Notes: generated from the letters alone by a model not told the origin. 64,000 nt of DNA from Actinomycetospora cinnamomea (GCF_003096675.1 NZ_QEKW01000018.1:1-64000), one strand, 5' to 3'. Numbered from the stretch's first letter, positions 53,368 through 62,393 are shown. Numbers and translations: made by a program.

Positions 53368-54644
53368 GCGACCGGCACGGCCCGGCCGGGCACCCGCCGG
53401 GGGGCCACCGTCCCCCGCCGGGCGGGCCGGGGCCGCTCGGGTGGGGGCCGGGCGGGCCGGGCGGGTGGGGGCCGCCGGCGGCTCCGGGTCCCCCGGGCCG
53501 GCCGCGCCACCCACCGGCCGCGTGGCCCCCGCCGGGCCCGCCCGCCCCGCCCGTGCGCCGTCCTCCACCCACGCAGCAGCTCGACGCACCCGGTCGCGGG
53601 CCCGCCCGCGCGCCGGCCGAGCCGCGGCGGGCGCCACGCCCCGCCGCCCGGCGCCGCGGGGAGCGCCCGAGCACGGCGGCCCTCGGGGCCGCCGTCGTGC
53701 TGGCGGTGCCCGCGGCCGTCGTCACGTTCTCCGACCTGCTGGGCATCGATCACCGCACCCCGTTCGTGCAGTCGATCGCCTTCCGGCCACAGCTCGCCGC
53801 CGGCCTGGTGGCGCTGGCCGTGCTCGCGGCCCTCGCCGGTGGGCGGGCGCTGCGCCCGGCGGCGGTGGCGCTCGGCCTCGTCGGTGCGCTCGGGCTGGCG
53901 ATGGTGCTGCCGCGGGCGGTCGGATCGTCCGAGACCGGGGCCACGGGCGGCCCCGAGCTGACCGTCTTCACCGCCAGCGCCTACCTCAGCCGCGCCGACC
54001 CGGAGGCGCTCGCCGAGATCGTCCTTTCGCGCACCCCTGACGTCGTCGTGCTGCCCGAGGCGCGCGGCACCCTGCGCGACCGCCTCCAGCAGGCCCTCGT
54101 CGACGAGTCCGGCGGGGAGGGCGGCACGAGCGGCTACCGCGTGTACGCCGCCGACGCGCGCAGCGACGACAGCCCCATGACGGTGTTCGTGCGCCGCGAG
54201 CTGGGCCGGCCCACCGTGACACCGGACCGGGAGACCGAGTTCCCCTCGCTCGTCGTCGACCTCCGCGACGTCGACGGCCGCGACGTGCGGGTCGTGGCGA
54301 CGCACCCGCAGTCCCCGAAGCCCGGCGACACCAACGCCTGGGCCCGCGACATCGCCGCGCTCGCGCGCTGGTGCACCGGCGACCGGCCGACCGTGGTGGC
54401 CGGCGACCTCAACGCGACGCTGGACCACGCCGAGTTCCGCACGGCGACCGCGGGCTGCACCGACGCCGCCGAGGACGTCGGCGAGGGGCTCACCGGGACC
54501 TGGCCGGCGGCGGTGCCGCGCCTGCTCGGGGTGCAGATCGACCACGTGCTCACCTCGGGTGGTCCCCGCGCCCGCGAGGTCGAGGTGGTCGACGTCGAGG
54601 GCAGCGACCACCGCGGCGTGCTGGCGCGGGTGGGGCTCGGCTGA
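53364..54644 (+). CDS. Endonuclease/exonuclease/phosphatase-family membrane protein
   Basis: 426 residues. A Pro/Gly-rich cytoplasmic N-terminus (1-100), three transmembrane helices (about 103-190) and an extracytoplasmic EEP domain (about 195-426) with LPEARGT (metal Glu), THPQSPKPGD, AGDLNATLDH (catalytic Asp-Asn) and a final DVEGSDHRGVLA (catalytic Asp-His). The active site looks complete. Substrates of such anchored enzymes include phospholipids and phosphoesters, and the one here is unknown. GTG 53364 overlaps the dehydrogenase stop. Confidence 0.88.
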   Translation: MSDRHGPAGHPPGGHRPPPGGPGPLGWGPGGPGGWGPPAAPGPPGRPRHPPAAWPPPGPPAPPVRRPPPTQQLDAPGRGPARAPAEPRRAPRPAARRRGERPSTAALGAAVVLAVPAAVVTFSDLLGIDHRTPFVQSIAFRPQLAAGLVALAVLAALAGGRALRPAAVALGLVGALGLAMVLPRAVGSSETGATGGPELTVFTASAYLSRADPEALAEIVLSRTPDVVVLPEARGTLRDRLQQALVDESGGEGGTSGYRVYAADARSDDSPMTVFVRRELGRPTVTPDRETEFPSLVVDLRDVDGRDVRVVATHPQSPKPGDTNAWARDIAALARWCTGDRPTVVAGDLNATLDHAEFRTATAGCTDAAEDVGEGLTGTWPAAVPRLLGVQIDHVLTSGGPRAREVEVVDVEGSDHRGVLARVGLG

Positions 54645-54669
54645 GGTCACCGACGGGGCCGCGGCGACC

Positions 54670-54700
54670 GCGGGTGCGGGCGGCGGACGCCCGCACCCGC
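54670..54700. terminator. Strong hairpin between convergent genes
   Basis: Perfect 13-bp stem GCGGGTGCGGGCG with its complement and a 5-nt GCGGA loop, between the EEP gene end and the end of the gene at 54712. No U tract. Confidence 0.7.
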
Positions 54701-54711
54701 CCCGCCTCGGC

Positions 54712-55230
54712 TCAGGGGCGGCGTACGCGGGGCGCCGGCACGATCCCGCGGCCGGGACGGACCCCGCCGGGCGCCGTCCGGGGCGCGTCCACGCGACGCT
54801 GCGCCGGGAAGCCCGGGGCGTGGTCGTCCTCGAGCCCGCGGTGCCAGGCCTCGTCGAGCGCGGTGCGGGCGCCCTCGCGGACGGTGCGCAGCACCTCGTG
54901 CATCGACAGGGCGACCGGGCGCGGGATCAGCGGTGAGTCGGCGAGGCGGGTGAGCGGCTCGAGGCGCGTCACCGCCTCGTGCAGCATCGCCGCCGCGGCC
55001 ACGGGACCGCCCGGAGGCTGGGCGACGATCCGGTCGCCCAGCAGGGTCTGCCACTGGCGCACGCGCTCGGCGAAGGCCGTCGACAGCCGCTCGAGCAGCC
55101 GCGCCTCCACGTAGGACCCGAAGCCTCCCCGCACCGGCCCGAGCCCGTCGGTCGGCGGGTCCTCGCCCCGGCGGAACGCCTCCAGCCAGCTGACCCAGGC
55201 AGCATAGCCACCGCGCGGCGGGGCGCTCAC
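54712..55230 (-). CDS. Conserved hypothetical protein, helical
   Basis: 172 residues, no signal or transmembrane segment. The central part is helical (YVEARLLERLSTAFAERVRQW, then AAAAMLHEAVTRLEPLTRL), and the tail is Pro/Arg-rich. WVSWLEAFRRGEDPPTDGLGPV at the N-terminus looks like a conserved core. Not recognised as a named family. It is separated from the RDD gene by about 220 bp and convergent with the EEP gene. Confidence 0.65.
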   Translation of the reverse strand: MSAPPRGGYAAWVSWLEAFRRGEDPPTDGLGPVRGGFGSYVEARLLERLSTAFAERVRQWQTLLGDRIVAQPPGGPVAAAAMLHEAVTRLEPLTRLADSPLIPRPVALSMHEVLRTVREGARTALDEAWHRGLEDDHAPGFPAQRRVDAPRTAPGGVRPGRGIVPAPRVRRP

Positions 55231-55448
55231 CGGTGCTGCCCGCTGCGGGATCGGGTCTGTGTCCTGCTCACGTCGGCCGCCTCCGTCACCAGCCGGTCCC
55301 CCCGGTCGTGGTGGTCGTGTCGTCGGGCGCGACGCTGCGCCCGCGTACGGCCCGCTAGTCGTTCACCGGACAGCTACCGTTTCGCTCCGGGACACCTGCC
55401 GCGCAGGTTCGCCCGTTCGGAGCAGCGGCCGGGTGCGCGACCGGGCGC

Positions 55449-56291
55449 TCAGGCGCGGACGACGAGCGTCTTCGCGGCCATGTCACCGAGGCGCTGGTGC
55501 CGCTCCGAGGTCGACATGATGATCAGTCCGACGATGCCGGCGAAGAGACCGTCCACGACGAGGAGCAGCCAGCGCACCGTGCACTGCCCGAGCGTGGGCG
55601 CCCCGCCGTCCTCCTCGCGCACGATCCGCAGGCTCAGCCACCCCATCGCCGGCGTCTGGCCCTGGTGGGTCGACGGCCAGTACGCGTAGACGAGGAACGA
55701 GGAGCCGAACCCGACGAGGAACATCAGCACGTAGCCGATGCCGATGATCGTCAACATGGTGTCCGGGTCGCCCGTCGCGGAGCCGATGCCGATGACGAGG
55801 AACATCAGCACGAGCGTCGGGACGGCCGCGAGCAGCCCGTCGAGGAGGTACTGGCCGACGCGCGAGCCGACGACCTCGGTCGGGTCGCCGCCCGGCACGC
55901 CGTACCCGGGCCCGTAGCCCGGTCCGTACCCCGGCTGCCCGTAGGGCTGGCCGTATCCCGGCTGCCCGTACGCGGGCTGGCCGTACGCGGGCTGGCCGTA
56001 CCCGGGCTGGCCGTACACGGGCTGGCCGTACGCCGGCTGGCCGGATCCCGGCTGTCCGTACCCGGGCTGTCCGTACCCGGCCTGGCCGTACGCCGGCTGT
56101 CCGTGGCCCTGGCCGTACGCCGGCTGTCCGTGGCCGGGCTGTCCGTACCCGGGCTGGCCGGGACCGGCCTGTCCCGGCCCGGCGTCCGGCGTGGCGGCGG
56201 CCGACGGGTCGCCGAAGCCGGACTGCTGCTGATAGCCGCCCGGCGACGCGCCGAAACCGGACTGCTGCTCGTATCCGCCGGGGTTGCTCAC
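55449..56291 (-). CDS. RDD-family membrane protein with YGQP-repeat N-terminus
   Basis: 280 residues. The first about 135 residues are a low-complexity repeat (Tyr-Gly-Gln-Pro-Gly/Ala units), followed by an RDD domain with about three helices: [18 protein letters not shown] (the R-D...D signature start), [37 protein letters not shown], and a final helix before [18 protein letters not shown] 56291 is preceded by GGGAGAA. RDD proteins are of uncertain function (some sodium/proton exchange). The disordered tail may mediate condensate-like or cell-pole contacts, which is speculation. Confidence 0.85.
   Translation of the reverse strand: MSNPGGYEQQSGFGASPGGYQQQSGFGDPSAAATPDAGPGQAGPGQPGYGQPGHGQPAYGQGHGQPAYGQAGYGQPGYGQPGSGQPAYGQPVYGQPGYGQPAYGQPAYGQPGYGQPYGQPGYGPGYGPGYGVPGGDPTEVVGSRVGQYLLDGLLAAVPTLVLMFLVIGIGSATGDPDTMLTIIGIGYVLMFLVGFGSSFLVYAYWPSTHQGQTPAMGWLSLRIVREEDGGAPTLGQCTVRWLLLVVDGLFAGIVGLIIMSTSERHQRLGDMAAKTLVVRA
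55908..56163 (-). repeat. Tandem 15-bp coding repeat (YGQPG/A units) in the RDD gene
   Basis: Imperfect copies of a 15-bp unit read on the plus strand as CTGGCCGTACGCGGG and variants, around 15 in number. It encodes the Tyr-Gly-Gln-Pro-x stretch. Such tracts change length easily by slippage. Confidence 0.75.
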
Positions 56292-56663
56292 GCTCTGTTC
56301 TCCCGAGGTCGACGACGAGAGCGTTGCGCTCCCCGATGGCTGCTCACCGTGATGACGGGACGGCTCCGAAACGCGGAGGCCGGTGGTCACCCGCACCCGG
56401 CCACGCCTCGGGGGCCGGGTCCCCACCACCCACGAGGCGGCAGCATGCCAGCGAGCGGTCACCGCGGGGAGTACCGACCGGGCAGTCGGGGGCGTTCCGT
56501 CACCCACCTGGCCTGACGGACGTGCTCACGCAGCGGTGCCGGGACCGCATCACCCCGTTGCTCGTCACACCTCGCCCGCACGGAGCATGACACCCGAGGG
56601 CTCTCGCGCGTTGGGTGGAGGTCAGGTCACGACATCGCAACGTTCCCGGGAGGAGGTCACCGG
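56292..56663. other. Intergenic interval between RDD gene and the 178-aa gene
   Basis: About 370 bases between divergent genes. No ORF with coding character, no clear hairpin and no tRNA seen. It presumably carries both promoters. Confidence 0.4.
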
Positions 56664-57200
56664 ATGGCCGTCCCGCCCCGACCCGCCGGCGCCGGGTTCC
56701 CGGCGACGCTCGCGGCCGTGCCGAGCCCGCGGCCCGCGCTGGCGGACCCCGCCGCGCCCGCCCACGCCGCCGCCGCGGACGCCCCCTCCGAACGTGACGA
56801 GCTCGCCGGCGTCGCCTGGATCGTCCGCGAGGTGACGCACGTCCCCGGCGTGCTGCGCTGGCGCGAGGGGCGCCTCAGCTTCGAGTCCACCCGCGGCGTG
56901 CTCTTCGACGGCACCCCCGACGAGCTGGTCCTCGAGGTCGGCCGGTCCTCCCGGGTCGGCCTGCGGGTCACCGTCGGCCCCGAACGGCTGTGTGTGCGCG
57001 TCGTCCGGCCGGCCGGCGGTGTCGCCCCGTGCCGCGAGCTCGTGCGACGGGCCGTCGACGCCGGGACGGTGACCGAGGGGGACGCCGCCTCCTGGGACCT
57101 CTGGCGCCCCAGCCTCGCCGCGGGGTCCACCGCCCCCGCGCGGCCCCGGACGCGGGTACGCCGGGCCTTCGGCGGGTTCGGCGTCGTCGCCCCCTCCTGA
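56664..57200 (+). CDS. Hypothetical protein with PH-like beta core
   Basis: 178 residues. An Ala/Pro-rich N-terminus (1-45), then a beta-rich core (about 50-110: VPGVLRWREGRLSFESTRGVLFD and LVLEVGRSSRVGLRVTVG) that resembles a small PH-like or GRAM-like barrel, and a basic C-terminus. ATG 56664 has CGGGAGGAGG upstream. Convergent with the phosphatase gene, 6 bp between stops. Not recognised. Confidence 0.65.
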   Translation: MAVPPRPAGAGFPATLAAVPSPRPALADPAAPAHAAAADAPSERDELAGVAWIVREVTHVPGVLRWREGRLSFESTRGVLFDGTPDELVLEVGRSSRVGLRVTVGPERLCVRVVRPAGGVAPCRELVRRAVDAGTVTEGDAASWDLWRPSLAAGSTAPARPRTRVRRAFGGFGVVAPS

Positions 57201-57206
57201 CGGGGC

Positions 57207-58436
57207 TCAGCGACCGGCCCGGGGCGTGGAGTGCGCGCGCGGGCTCTGCTCCGGCCGCTCGTCCTCGCCGGCCCGGGCCCGGCGCGCCCGCGGCTCCCGG
57301 TCGGCGAGCACGGCCGGCACGTCCTCGTCGTCGCGCCCGTCCTCCGGTGCCGGGCCGGTCTCACCGGGAGCCGGCCCGGCGAGCGCGTCGAGCGGTGTCG
57401 CCGGGGAGAGCGGGTCCGCCGGTTCGGTCGGCCGCGGCACCCGCGGCGCTCCGGGCGGCATCACCGGCGCGCGGGGCGGCCCCGCGGCGGGAGCAGCCGC
57501 CGGACCCACGGCTCCAGGTGGCACCGGTCCGGGTGGCACGGGTCCGGGTGGGACGACACCGGGCGGGCGAGCAGGACCAGGACCGGGACCAGGGCCGCCG
57601 GGCCGGGCGCCGGGCGGGACGGGACCGGGCGGCACGGCACCGGGCGGCACGGCACCGGGCGGCACGGCACCGGGCGGAACCGGTCCGTGCGGGATGGGGC
57701 CCCGCGGGGGCCCGGGCGGCACGGCGCCGTGCGGCGGGCGGGGCCCCGGCCCGTGCGGGGCACCCGGCGGGCCGGGGACGGGCCGGCGCGGCGGGCCGGG
57801 ACGGACCGGCCACGGCACCGCGGCCCCGATCGCGTCGACCAGCGGGCGGACGGCGGCGTGGATGCGGCGCGCCGCCTCGGCGTGGTCCTCGACCGTGCCC
57901 TGCACCGGGTCCGGGATGGCGTCGTCCTCGGGGTCGACCGGAGCGCCCTGGCCCCTCTCGGCCAGTGCCGCGGCGACCAGGGCGTGCGCGCGCTCGCGGG
58001 GATCGGCGGGTAGCGCGGCGTGGTCCGCGGGGTCCATGCCCTCGAGCAGCCGGGCGAACTCGGGCAGGGTGAAGGTGCTGCGCAGCGCGCGGGGCTCGAG
58101 CTCGAGCACCGCGGAGCGGTGCGACCGGCTCACGGTGAGCACGAGGTCGGCCATCTCGACGTCGCGGGCGGGGAGCTGGCGCGCGCGGAACGCGGCGACG
58201 TCGGGGTGCGTGGCGAGCGGTCCGAGCTGGGCCCGCGAGAGCGGGTGCATCTCCGCACCCACGACCGCACCGGTGCCGCCGCTGGCGACGTCGAACCAGG
58301 AGGCCCACCGCGGGCCGAGGCGCATCTCGAGCAGCAGGCGGGTGTGGAACCGGGCGAACGGCGAACGGCAGATGTTCCCGGTGCACACGAACAGGAGACG
58401 GAAGCGCCGTGGCGTCCCGTCTCCCCGACCGTCCAT
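57207..58436 (-). CDS. Low-molecular-weight protein tyrosine phosphatase with collagen-like C-terminal tail
   Basis: 409 residues. Residues 10-210 form an LMW-PTP domain: nucleophile C18 and R24 in VCTGNICRSP, and the general-acid loop IPDPVQG at about 172-177. The rest (about 212-345) is Gly-Pro-Pro-rich with repeated PPGAV/PPGPV units like a collagen helix, then an acidic/basic tail. Typical LMW-PTPs are 150-200 residues, so the tail doubles the protein. An insert between the P-loop and Asp loop (GAEMHPLSRAQ region) is longer than usual. No secretion signal is seen. Substrate unknown. Confidence 0.8.
   Translation of the reverse strand: MDGRGDGTPRRFRLLFVCTGNICRSPFARFHTRLLLEMRLGPRWASWFDVASGGTGAVVGAEMHPLSRAQLGPLATHPDVAAFRARQLPARDVEMADLVLTVSRSHRSAVLELEPRALRSTFTLPEFARLLEGMDPADHAALPADPRERAHALVAAALAERGQGAPVDPEDDAIPDPVQGTVEDHAEAARRIHAAVRPLVDAIGAAVPWPVRPGPPRRPVPGPPGAPHGPGPRPPHGAVPPGPPRGPIPHGPVPPGAVPPGAVPPGAVPPGPVPPGARPGGPGPGPGPARPPGVVPPGPVPPGPVPPGAVGPAAAPAAGPPRAPVMPPGAPRVPRPTEPADPLSPATPLDALAGPAPGETGPAPEDGRDDEDVPAVLADREPRARRARAGEDERPEQSPRAHSTPRAGR
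57600..57690 (-). repeat. 15-bp coding minisatellite (PPGAV units) in the phosphatase gene
   Basis: Near-perfect tandem copies of GGCGGCACGGCACCG on the plus strand between about 57627 and 57678, with degenerate flanks. They encode Pro-Pro-Gly-Ala-Val units. Confidence 0.75.
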
Positions 58437-58542
58437 ACCGCCGATCGTCGCAGTCCGTGGCCGTACGCGCGAGCCGTTCCGGTCGCCGGGCGCCGGCGCG
58501 CCTCGCCGCTCCCCCGGTCGGGTGGGACCGAGAGGACCCGGC

Positions 58543-59112
58543 TCAGCGCACCTGGCGGGCGAAGGACTCGAGGTCGAGCACCATCCGTGCGACACGCAGG
58601 GCCGCGACCACCGCGTCGACCTCGACCGCGGAGGCCGGACGCTCCTCGGCGTCCAGACGCTCCAGCAACGCCGCCGCGTCGTCGTGGAGCGGGCCGGCGA
58701 GCTCGGCGGCCCCCCTCAGCGCCTCGCCCTCGAGCCGCTCGTCGGCCGACCACCCGGCGTCGGGGACCCCGGTGGCGACGAGCTCGAGCGCGCGGACGAG
58801 GGCCCGGCTGTCCGGGTCCTGCGCGTCGTCCTCCAGGTCGACGAGTCGCGCGAGGAGGTCGTCCACGGCGCGCACGAGGTCCGCGGCCGGCGCGCCGGCG
58901 CCCCGGCCGAACACCGGCGGCGGCACGACGCCCTCCGGGCTGCGCGGGGCGGGGATCGACGGGCGCTCCGGCTCGAGACGCGCACGGGCCTCCCGCAGGC
59001 GGGCGGCCAGGGCACCCCCCGAGGTGTCGTCGGGGACGGCGACGGGGCCGGAGGAGGTGCCGGGCACCTCGGGCTCGGCGTCCGGCGCCGGGTCGTCGTT
59101 GGTGGTGGGCAT
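58543..59112 (-). CDS. Hypothetical helical protein
   Basis: 189 residues, soluble, acidic N-terminal half. Seen: ALAARLREARARLEPERP and several amphipathic helices (DLVRAVDDLLARLVDLEDDA, DAVVAALRVARMVLDLESFA). No catalytic motif. ATG 59112 is chosen. A TTG at 59130 with GAGGAG upstream would add six residues. It lies immediately upstream of the phosphatase gene on the same strand with a 106-bp gap and may be co-transcribed. Not recognised. Confidence 0.65.
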   Translation of the reverse strand: MPTTNDDPAPDAEPEVPGTSSGPVAVPDDTSGGALAARLREARARLEPERPSIPAPRSPEGVVPPPVFGRGAGAPAADLVRAVDDLLARLVDLEDDAQDPDSRALVRALELVATGVPDAGWSADERLEGEALRGAAELAGPLHDDAAALLERLDAEERPASAVEVDAVVAALRVARMVLDLESFARQVR

Positions 59113-59353
59113 CGCGGCCTCGGTCGACAACGGCGCTCCTCGGAGGGGGACGAACCGCCGCCGGGTGCGGCGACGGCGCCCGCGCGGGGACACGGGGTCA
59201 CCCGGTGGATCGTCGGAGCCAGCCTGACGCGTTGCGGTCGGTCCACGGAACAGCCCGTTCGGGGGATCTCCTTCACCCGGTGGGGTGCTCGCCAGCGCGG
59301 AGAGAGACCGTCCGGACCTCCGCTGCTGGTCCGTCCGGCCCTGGGGCGCCGTG

Positions 59354-59743
59354 TCACCGGTTGCCCGTCCCCCGCCGCCGCAGGCCGGACGGCACGCCGC
59401 GCGCCGTACGTGCCATGAGCGCCCGGCGGATCGCCGACGCGGTGCTGCCCCGGAACCGGCTGGCGATGACGACCCCCGCGAAGGCGATCCCGTTGACCGA
59501 GCCGAGTGCCAGCATCGCCACCTCGAGCGCGTGCTCGCCGTCGAACACGCCCTCGGCGTCGGGAACGTCGAGCTGGCCGCCGTAGGGCGCCGGACCCGGC
59601 ACGGGGTCGGCTGCGAGGGCGGGCGGCGCGCCGAGGACCACCACGCCGAGGGTCAGGAGCAGTGCGGCGAGCCCACGACCCACCTGCCCACGACCCACCT
59701 GCCCACGACCGCGAGTCCAATTCCGTCCGCCCCTGCCGCCCAT
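59354..59743 (-). CDS. Small exported or membrane protein, unknown
   Basis: 129 residues. A Gly/Arg-rich start with a GRGQV repeat, a signal-like helix (about 24-43, LAALLLTLGVVVLGAPPALA), a short acidic extracytoplasmic region (PDAEGVFDGEHALE) and a second helix (about 78-96), then a basic tail. The start could also be internal, since the repeat region is variable. No family recognised. Confidence 0.55.
   Translation of the reverse strand: MGGRGGRNWTRGRGQVGRGQVGRGLAALLLTLGVVVLGAPPALAADPVPGPAPYGGQLDVPDAEGVFDGEHALEVAMLALGSVNGIAFAGVVIASRFRGSTASAIRRALMARTARGVPSGLRRRGTGNR
59672..59710 (-). repeat. 15-bp tandem repeat near the start of the 129-aa gene
   Basis: Two full copies and one partial copy of CCCACGACCCACCTG. 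They encode the GRGQV repeat at the N-terminus and sit just before the signal-like helix. Confidence 0.8.
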
Positions 59744-59904
59744 GCCGCCGCCCCTCGCGGACCCCCGTGGGCCCTCGAGCGGGCATCGGGGCGGACCGGC
59801 GGGCTCGTTACCGGCACGAGGCCCGAGGCAGACGACACGCGGACGATCGTGACCGGGCCGTGATCAAAGGCGACCGTTTTGTCCGGAGCGCCCGTTCCCG
59901 CAGG

Positions 59905-60411
59905 TCAGACGGGCTGAGCCAGGTAGTCGTCGACGGTCTGGCGGTACTCGTCGTCGCCGACCTCGCGTCCCAGCAGGCGTCCGGCGAGCCGCCGCGACAG
60001 GCGGGCGACGTCGGGCTGCAGGTCGGAGCTGACCGCCGAACGCTGGGCGGCCAGCTCCTCGCGGCCCTCCGCGACGAGGCGCGCGGCCTCCTCGCGGGCG
60101 TTCGCCAGCACCTCGTCGCTGCGACGCTGGCCCTCCTCGCGCGCGGCGTCGCGGATGCGGGTGGCCTCCTCCCGGGCCTCGCCGATGCGGGCGCGGTACT
60201 CGGCCTGGACGCGGTGCGCCTCGGCGCGGGCCTGCTCGGCACGCTCGAAACCACCCTCGATGCGGTCGTGCCGCTCGGCGTAGACCTTCTCGAGCCGCGG
60301 GATCAGCACGCGGCTCATGACGAGGTAGAGCGCGCCGAACGCGATCATCCCGATCACGATCTCGTGCCAGATCGGGCTGAGCACGAAGTAGCCGCCACTC
60401 GCCAGGGTCAT
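59905..60411 (-). CDS. Isolated F-type ATP synthase b-subunit-like protein
   Basis: 168 residues: an N-terminal membrane helix (about 14-37, WHEIVIGMIAFGALYLVMSR), then IPRLEKVYAERHDRIEGGFERAE and a long right-handed coiled coil to about 140, and a C-terminal helix. This is the complete layout of actinobacterial AtpF, including the RxxxIEGG hinge. However, no atp genes are nearby; the neighbours are a membrane protein and a universal stress protein. Either a second stator paralogue or a coiled-coil protein with another role. ATG 60411. Confidence 0.8.
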   Translation of the reverse strand: MTLASGGYFVLSPIWHEIVIGMIAFGALYLVMSRVLIPRLEKVYAERHDRIEGGFERAEQARAEAHRVQAEYRARIGEAREEATRIRDAAREEGQRRSDEVLANAREEAARLVAEGREELAAQRSAVSSDLQPDVARLSRRLAGRLLGREVGDDEYRQTVDDYLAQPV

Positions 60412-60578
60412 CGCCGGCTGCACCGCCCGTCGGTCGTCGTCGCAGGTCGCACGGCGCGCGGACGGGGGTCCCGGCCGGGCGCTCGTGCACAGTCTGTCCG
60501 ATCTCGTCGCGCGGGGCGACCCCGGGTCGTCCCGCACCCTCACGTCGCCCCTGATCGCCGGGGTCCTAGGGTGCCGCC

Positions 60579-61037
60579 GTGGGTGACTACAGGCTGGTGG
60601 CGGTGGGCACGGACGGCTCCTCGTCGGCCACCGCGGCCGTCACGCGGGCGGGCCAGATCGCGGCGGACGCGGGCGCGAAGCTGCTGATCGTGTGCGCGTA
60701 CGAGCGCTCGCGGTCGGGCGCGGGGCGCGACCAGGCCGAGGCCGAGCGCGTGCTGGGCGACGAGGCCTACAAGGTGATCGGCGCGAACCCCGCCGAGGAG
60801 ACCCTGCGCGACGCCCGCGACGTGGCCCGGCGGGCGGGCGCGGACGAGGTCAACACGGTGGCGGTCGAGGGCGACCCGGTGCAGGCCATCTGCGACAAGG
60901 TCGAGCTCCACCACGCCGACCTCGTCGTCGTCGGCAACAAGGGCCTGGCGAGCTTCGCCGGACGCCTGCTCGGCTCCGTGCCCGCCGAGGTGTCCCGCCG
61001 CTCCCCCACCGACGTCCTCATCGTCCACACGACCTGA
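60579..61037 (+). CDS. Universal stress protein (UspA family)
   Basis: 152 residues, one Usp domain. Seen: LVAVGTDGSSSATAAV at the N-terminus and the ATP-binding motif GNKGLASFAGRLLGSVPAEVSRRSPTDVLIV split as G-2x-G-9x-GS, so it is an ATP-binding type. GTG 60579. Divergent from the b-subunit-like gene with a 167-bp interval, and convergent with the next gene. Likely induced under energy or hypoxic stress, by family. Confidence 0.9.
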   Translation: MGDYRLVAVGTDGSSSATAAVTRAGQIAADAGAKLLIVCAYERSRSGAGRDQAEAERVLGDEAYKVIGANPAEETLRDARDVARRAGADEVNTVAVEGDPVQAICDKVELHHADLVVVGNKGLASFAGRLLGSVPAEVSRRSPTDVLIVHTT

Positions 61038-61038
61038 C

Positions 61039-61899
61039 TCAGCGCGTGGGCGCCGCCTCCTCGAGCGGGGCGTCGCCGGGCACCTGCTCGGCGAGGGCGG
61101 CCGTACGGGGCGACGGCGTGGACGCGGCCGGTGCGGTGGCCCACGTGCCCGGCACCGCGCAGGACGGTGCATCGCGGTGGCGCCCGAGCAGCGCGCCGAG
61201 CGGCGCGTCGGCGACGACGTCGGCGAGCGCCTGCTCGAAGCACCGCCGCGTGGCACGGTCCCGCGGCCGCGCCAAGGCCTCGGCCAGGCGGCGGGTGAGG
61301 CGCTCGGACTCGGCCAGGAACCCGGTCAGCGACAGTCGCCCCAGCCCGAGCTCGCGGCGGCAGCGCCCGGCGACCGTGTCGCCGTCGCCGCTGATGCAGA
61401 CCTCGCAGTCGACGTCGCCGTCCTCGAGCACGGCGCCGGGCGGGCCGCCCGTGCTCGGGGCCGGGTTGCCCACGGCCGCGCGGAACACCGCGTTGGTGAC
61501 ACGGTCCGACGGGTCGCGGACGAGGGCCGCCAGCAGGTTCCACCCGCCGCGGCTCTCGAGGACGTCACGCAGGCCCCGCACGTCGACGGTGAGGCGCCGG
61601 ACGCGGACGGCGTCCGCACGGGCGAGCAGCTGCTCGACGCTGTCGGGACGCTCCTCCCCGTCGAAGCCGACGTGGAGCCGGGGCACGGCGGGGCTGCCGG
61701 GGACCTGCGGGTCGATGCCGCAGACCGCGATCTCGGGTGCGGGCGGGCGGGCGGGCTCGCGGCGCGGGGTGTCGAGGTACTCCATCCCGGCCATGACCTC
61801 GGGTCCCGGCACCCCGGGGCGGGGGCGCCCCGGGGCCGTCGCGGTGCGGGTGGCCGTGCCGGTGGTGGCGGCGCGGCGGCGGGCGAACGGGTTGCGCAC
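61039..61899 (-). CDS. Hypothetical protein
   Basis: 286 residues, soluble. A disordered basic N-terminus, then a mixed domain from about 55: APEIAVCGIDPQVPGSP, RADAVRVRRLTVDVRGLRDVL and a cysteine pair in DVDCEVCISGDGD, followed by helices and a Pro/Thr tail. GTG 61899 with GGAGAG upstream is preferred to the longer reading from 61962. The cysteines (CGID, CEVC, GRCRR) might bind metal. Not recognised. Confidence 0.6.
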   Translation of the reverse strand: MRNPFARRRAATTGTATRTATAPGRPRPGVPGPEVMAGMEYLDTPRREPARPPAPEIAVCGIDPQVPGSPAVPRLHVGFDGEERPDSVEQLLARADAVRVRRLTVDVRGLRDVLESRGGWNLLAALVRDPSDRVTNAVFRAAVGNPAPSTGGPPGAVLEDGDVDCEVCISGDGDTVAGRCRRELGLGRLSLTGFLAESERLTRRLAEALARPRDRATRRCFEQALADVVADAPLGALLGRHRDAPSCAVPGTWATAPAASTPSPRTAALAEQVPGDAPLEEAAPTR

Positions 61900-61985
61900 G
61901 AACTCTCCGCTCCCTCTCGTCGGGAGACTCCCACCTTGCCAGAGCGACGTGATCGTCGCCACATCGAACGATCAAGCCGTCGAGG

Positions 61986-62393
61986 TCACCCGGTGCGCTC
62001 GGTGCCGGATCCGTCGAGGATCCGCTTGAGGTCGGCGAGGGTCTGCTCGAGCCCCGCGCGGATGCCCGGACCGTCGGCGCGCTCGGTGTGCAGCGTGACG
62101 GTCACCCGGGACGCGGTGTCGCCGATGCCCGTCACGAAGAGCTCGCCGTGGTAACCGCTGGCGCGCTCGGCGCCCCAGCGCAGGCTGCGTGCGTCGCCGT
62201 CGGCGTGCATCCACGCCGTGCCCTCGTAGCGCTCGCCCTCGACGTTCGCCACCACGGCGACCTCCTCGCCGCCCGTGCTCGACGCCTTCTCCAGCCCGCT
62301 GAAGTACTCGGGGAGGTGGGACACGTCGGCGAGGTAGGCGAAGACCTCGTCGGGGCCGCGCTGGACGTCGGCGGTGTGCTCGTAGTCACCCAT
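61986..62393 (-). CDS. SRPBCC-fold (polyketide cyclase/START-like) protein
   Basis: 135 residues. N-terminal strand-helix-helix VQRGPDEVFAYLADVSHLPEYFSGLEKA, then alternating beta strands (EVAVVANVEGERYEGTAWM, RVTVTLHTERA) and a long C-terminal helix (GIRAGLEQTLADLKRILD), the complete helix-grip fold. Binds a hydrophobic ligand. Which one is unknown. It starts 39 bp before the end of the propeller gene on the same strand. Confidence 0.82.
   Translation of the reverse strand: MGDYEHTADVQRGPDEVFAYLADVSHLPEYFSGLEKASSTGGEEVAVVANVEGERYEGTAWMHADGDARSLRWGAERASGYHGELFVTGIGDTASRVTVTLHTERADGPGIRAGLEQTLADLKRILDGSGTERTG

Noticed and set aside
55908-56163. Possible CRISPR-like array
   Set aside because: The units are 15 bp, contiguous, without spacers, and in frame as Tyr-Gly-Gln-Pro codons. 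The same argument applies to the tract at 57600-57690.
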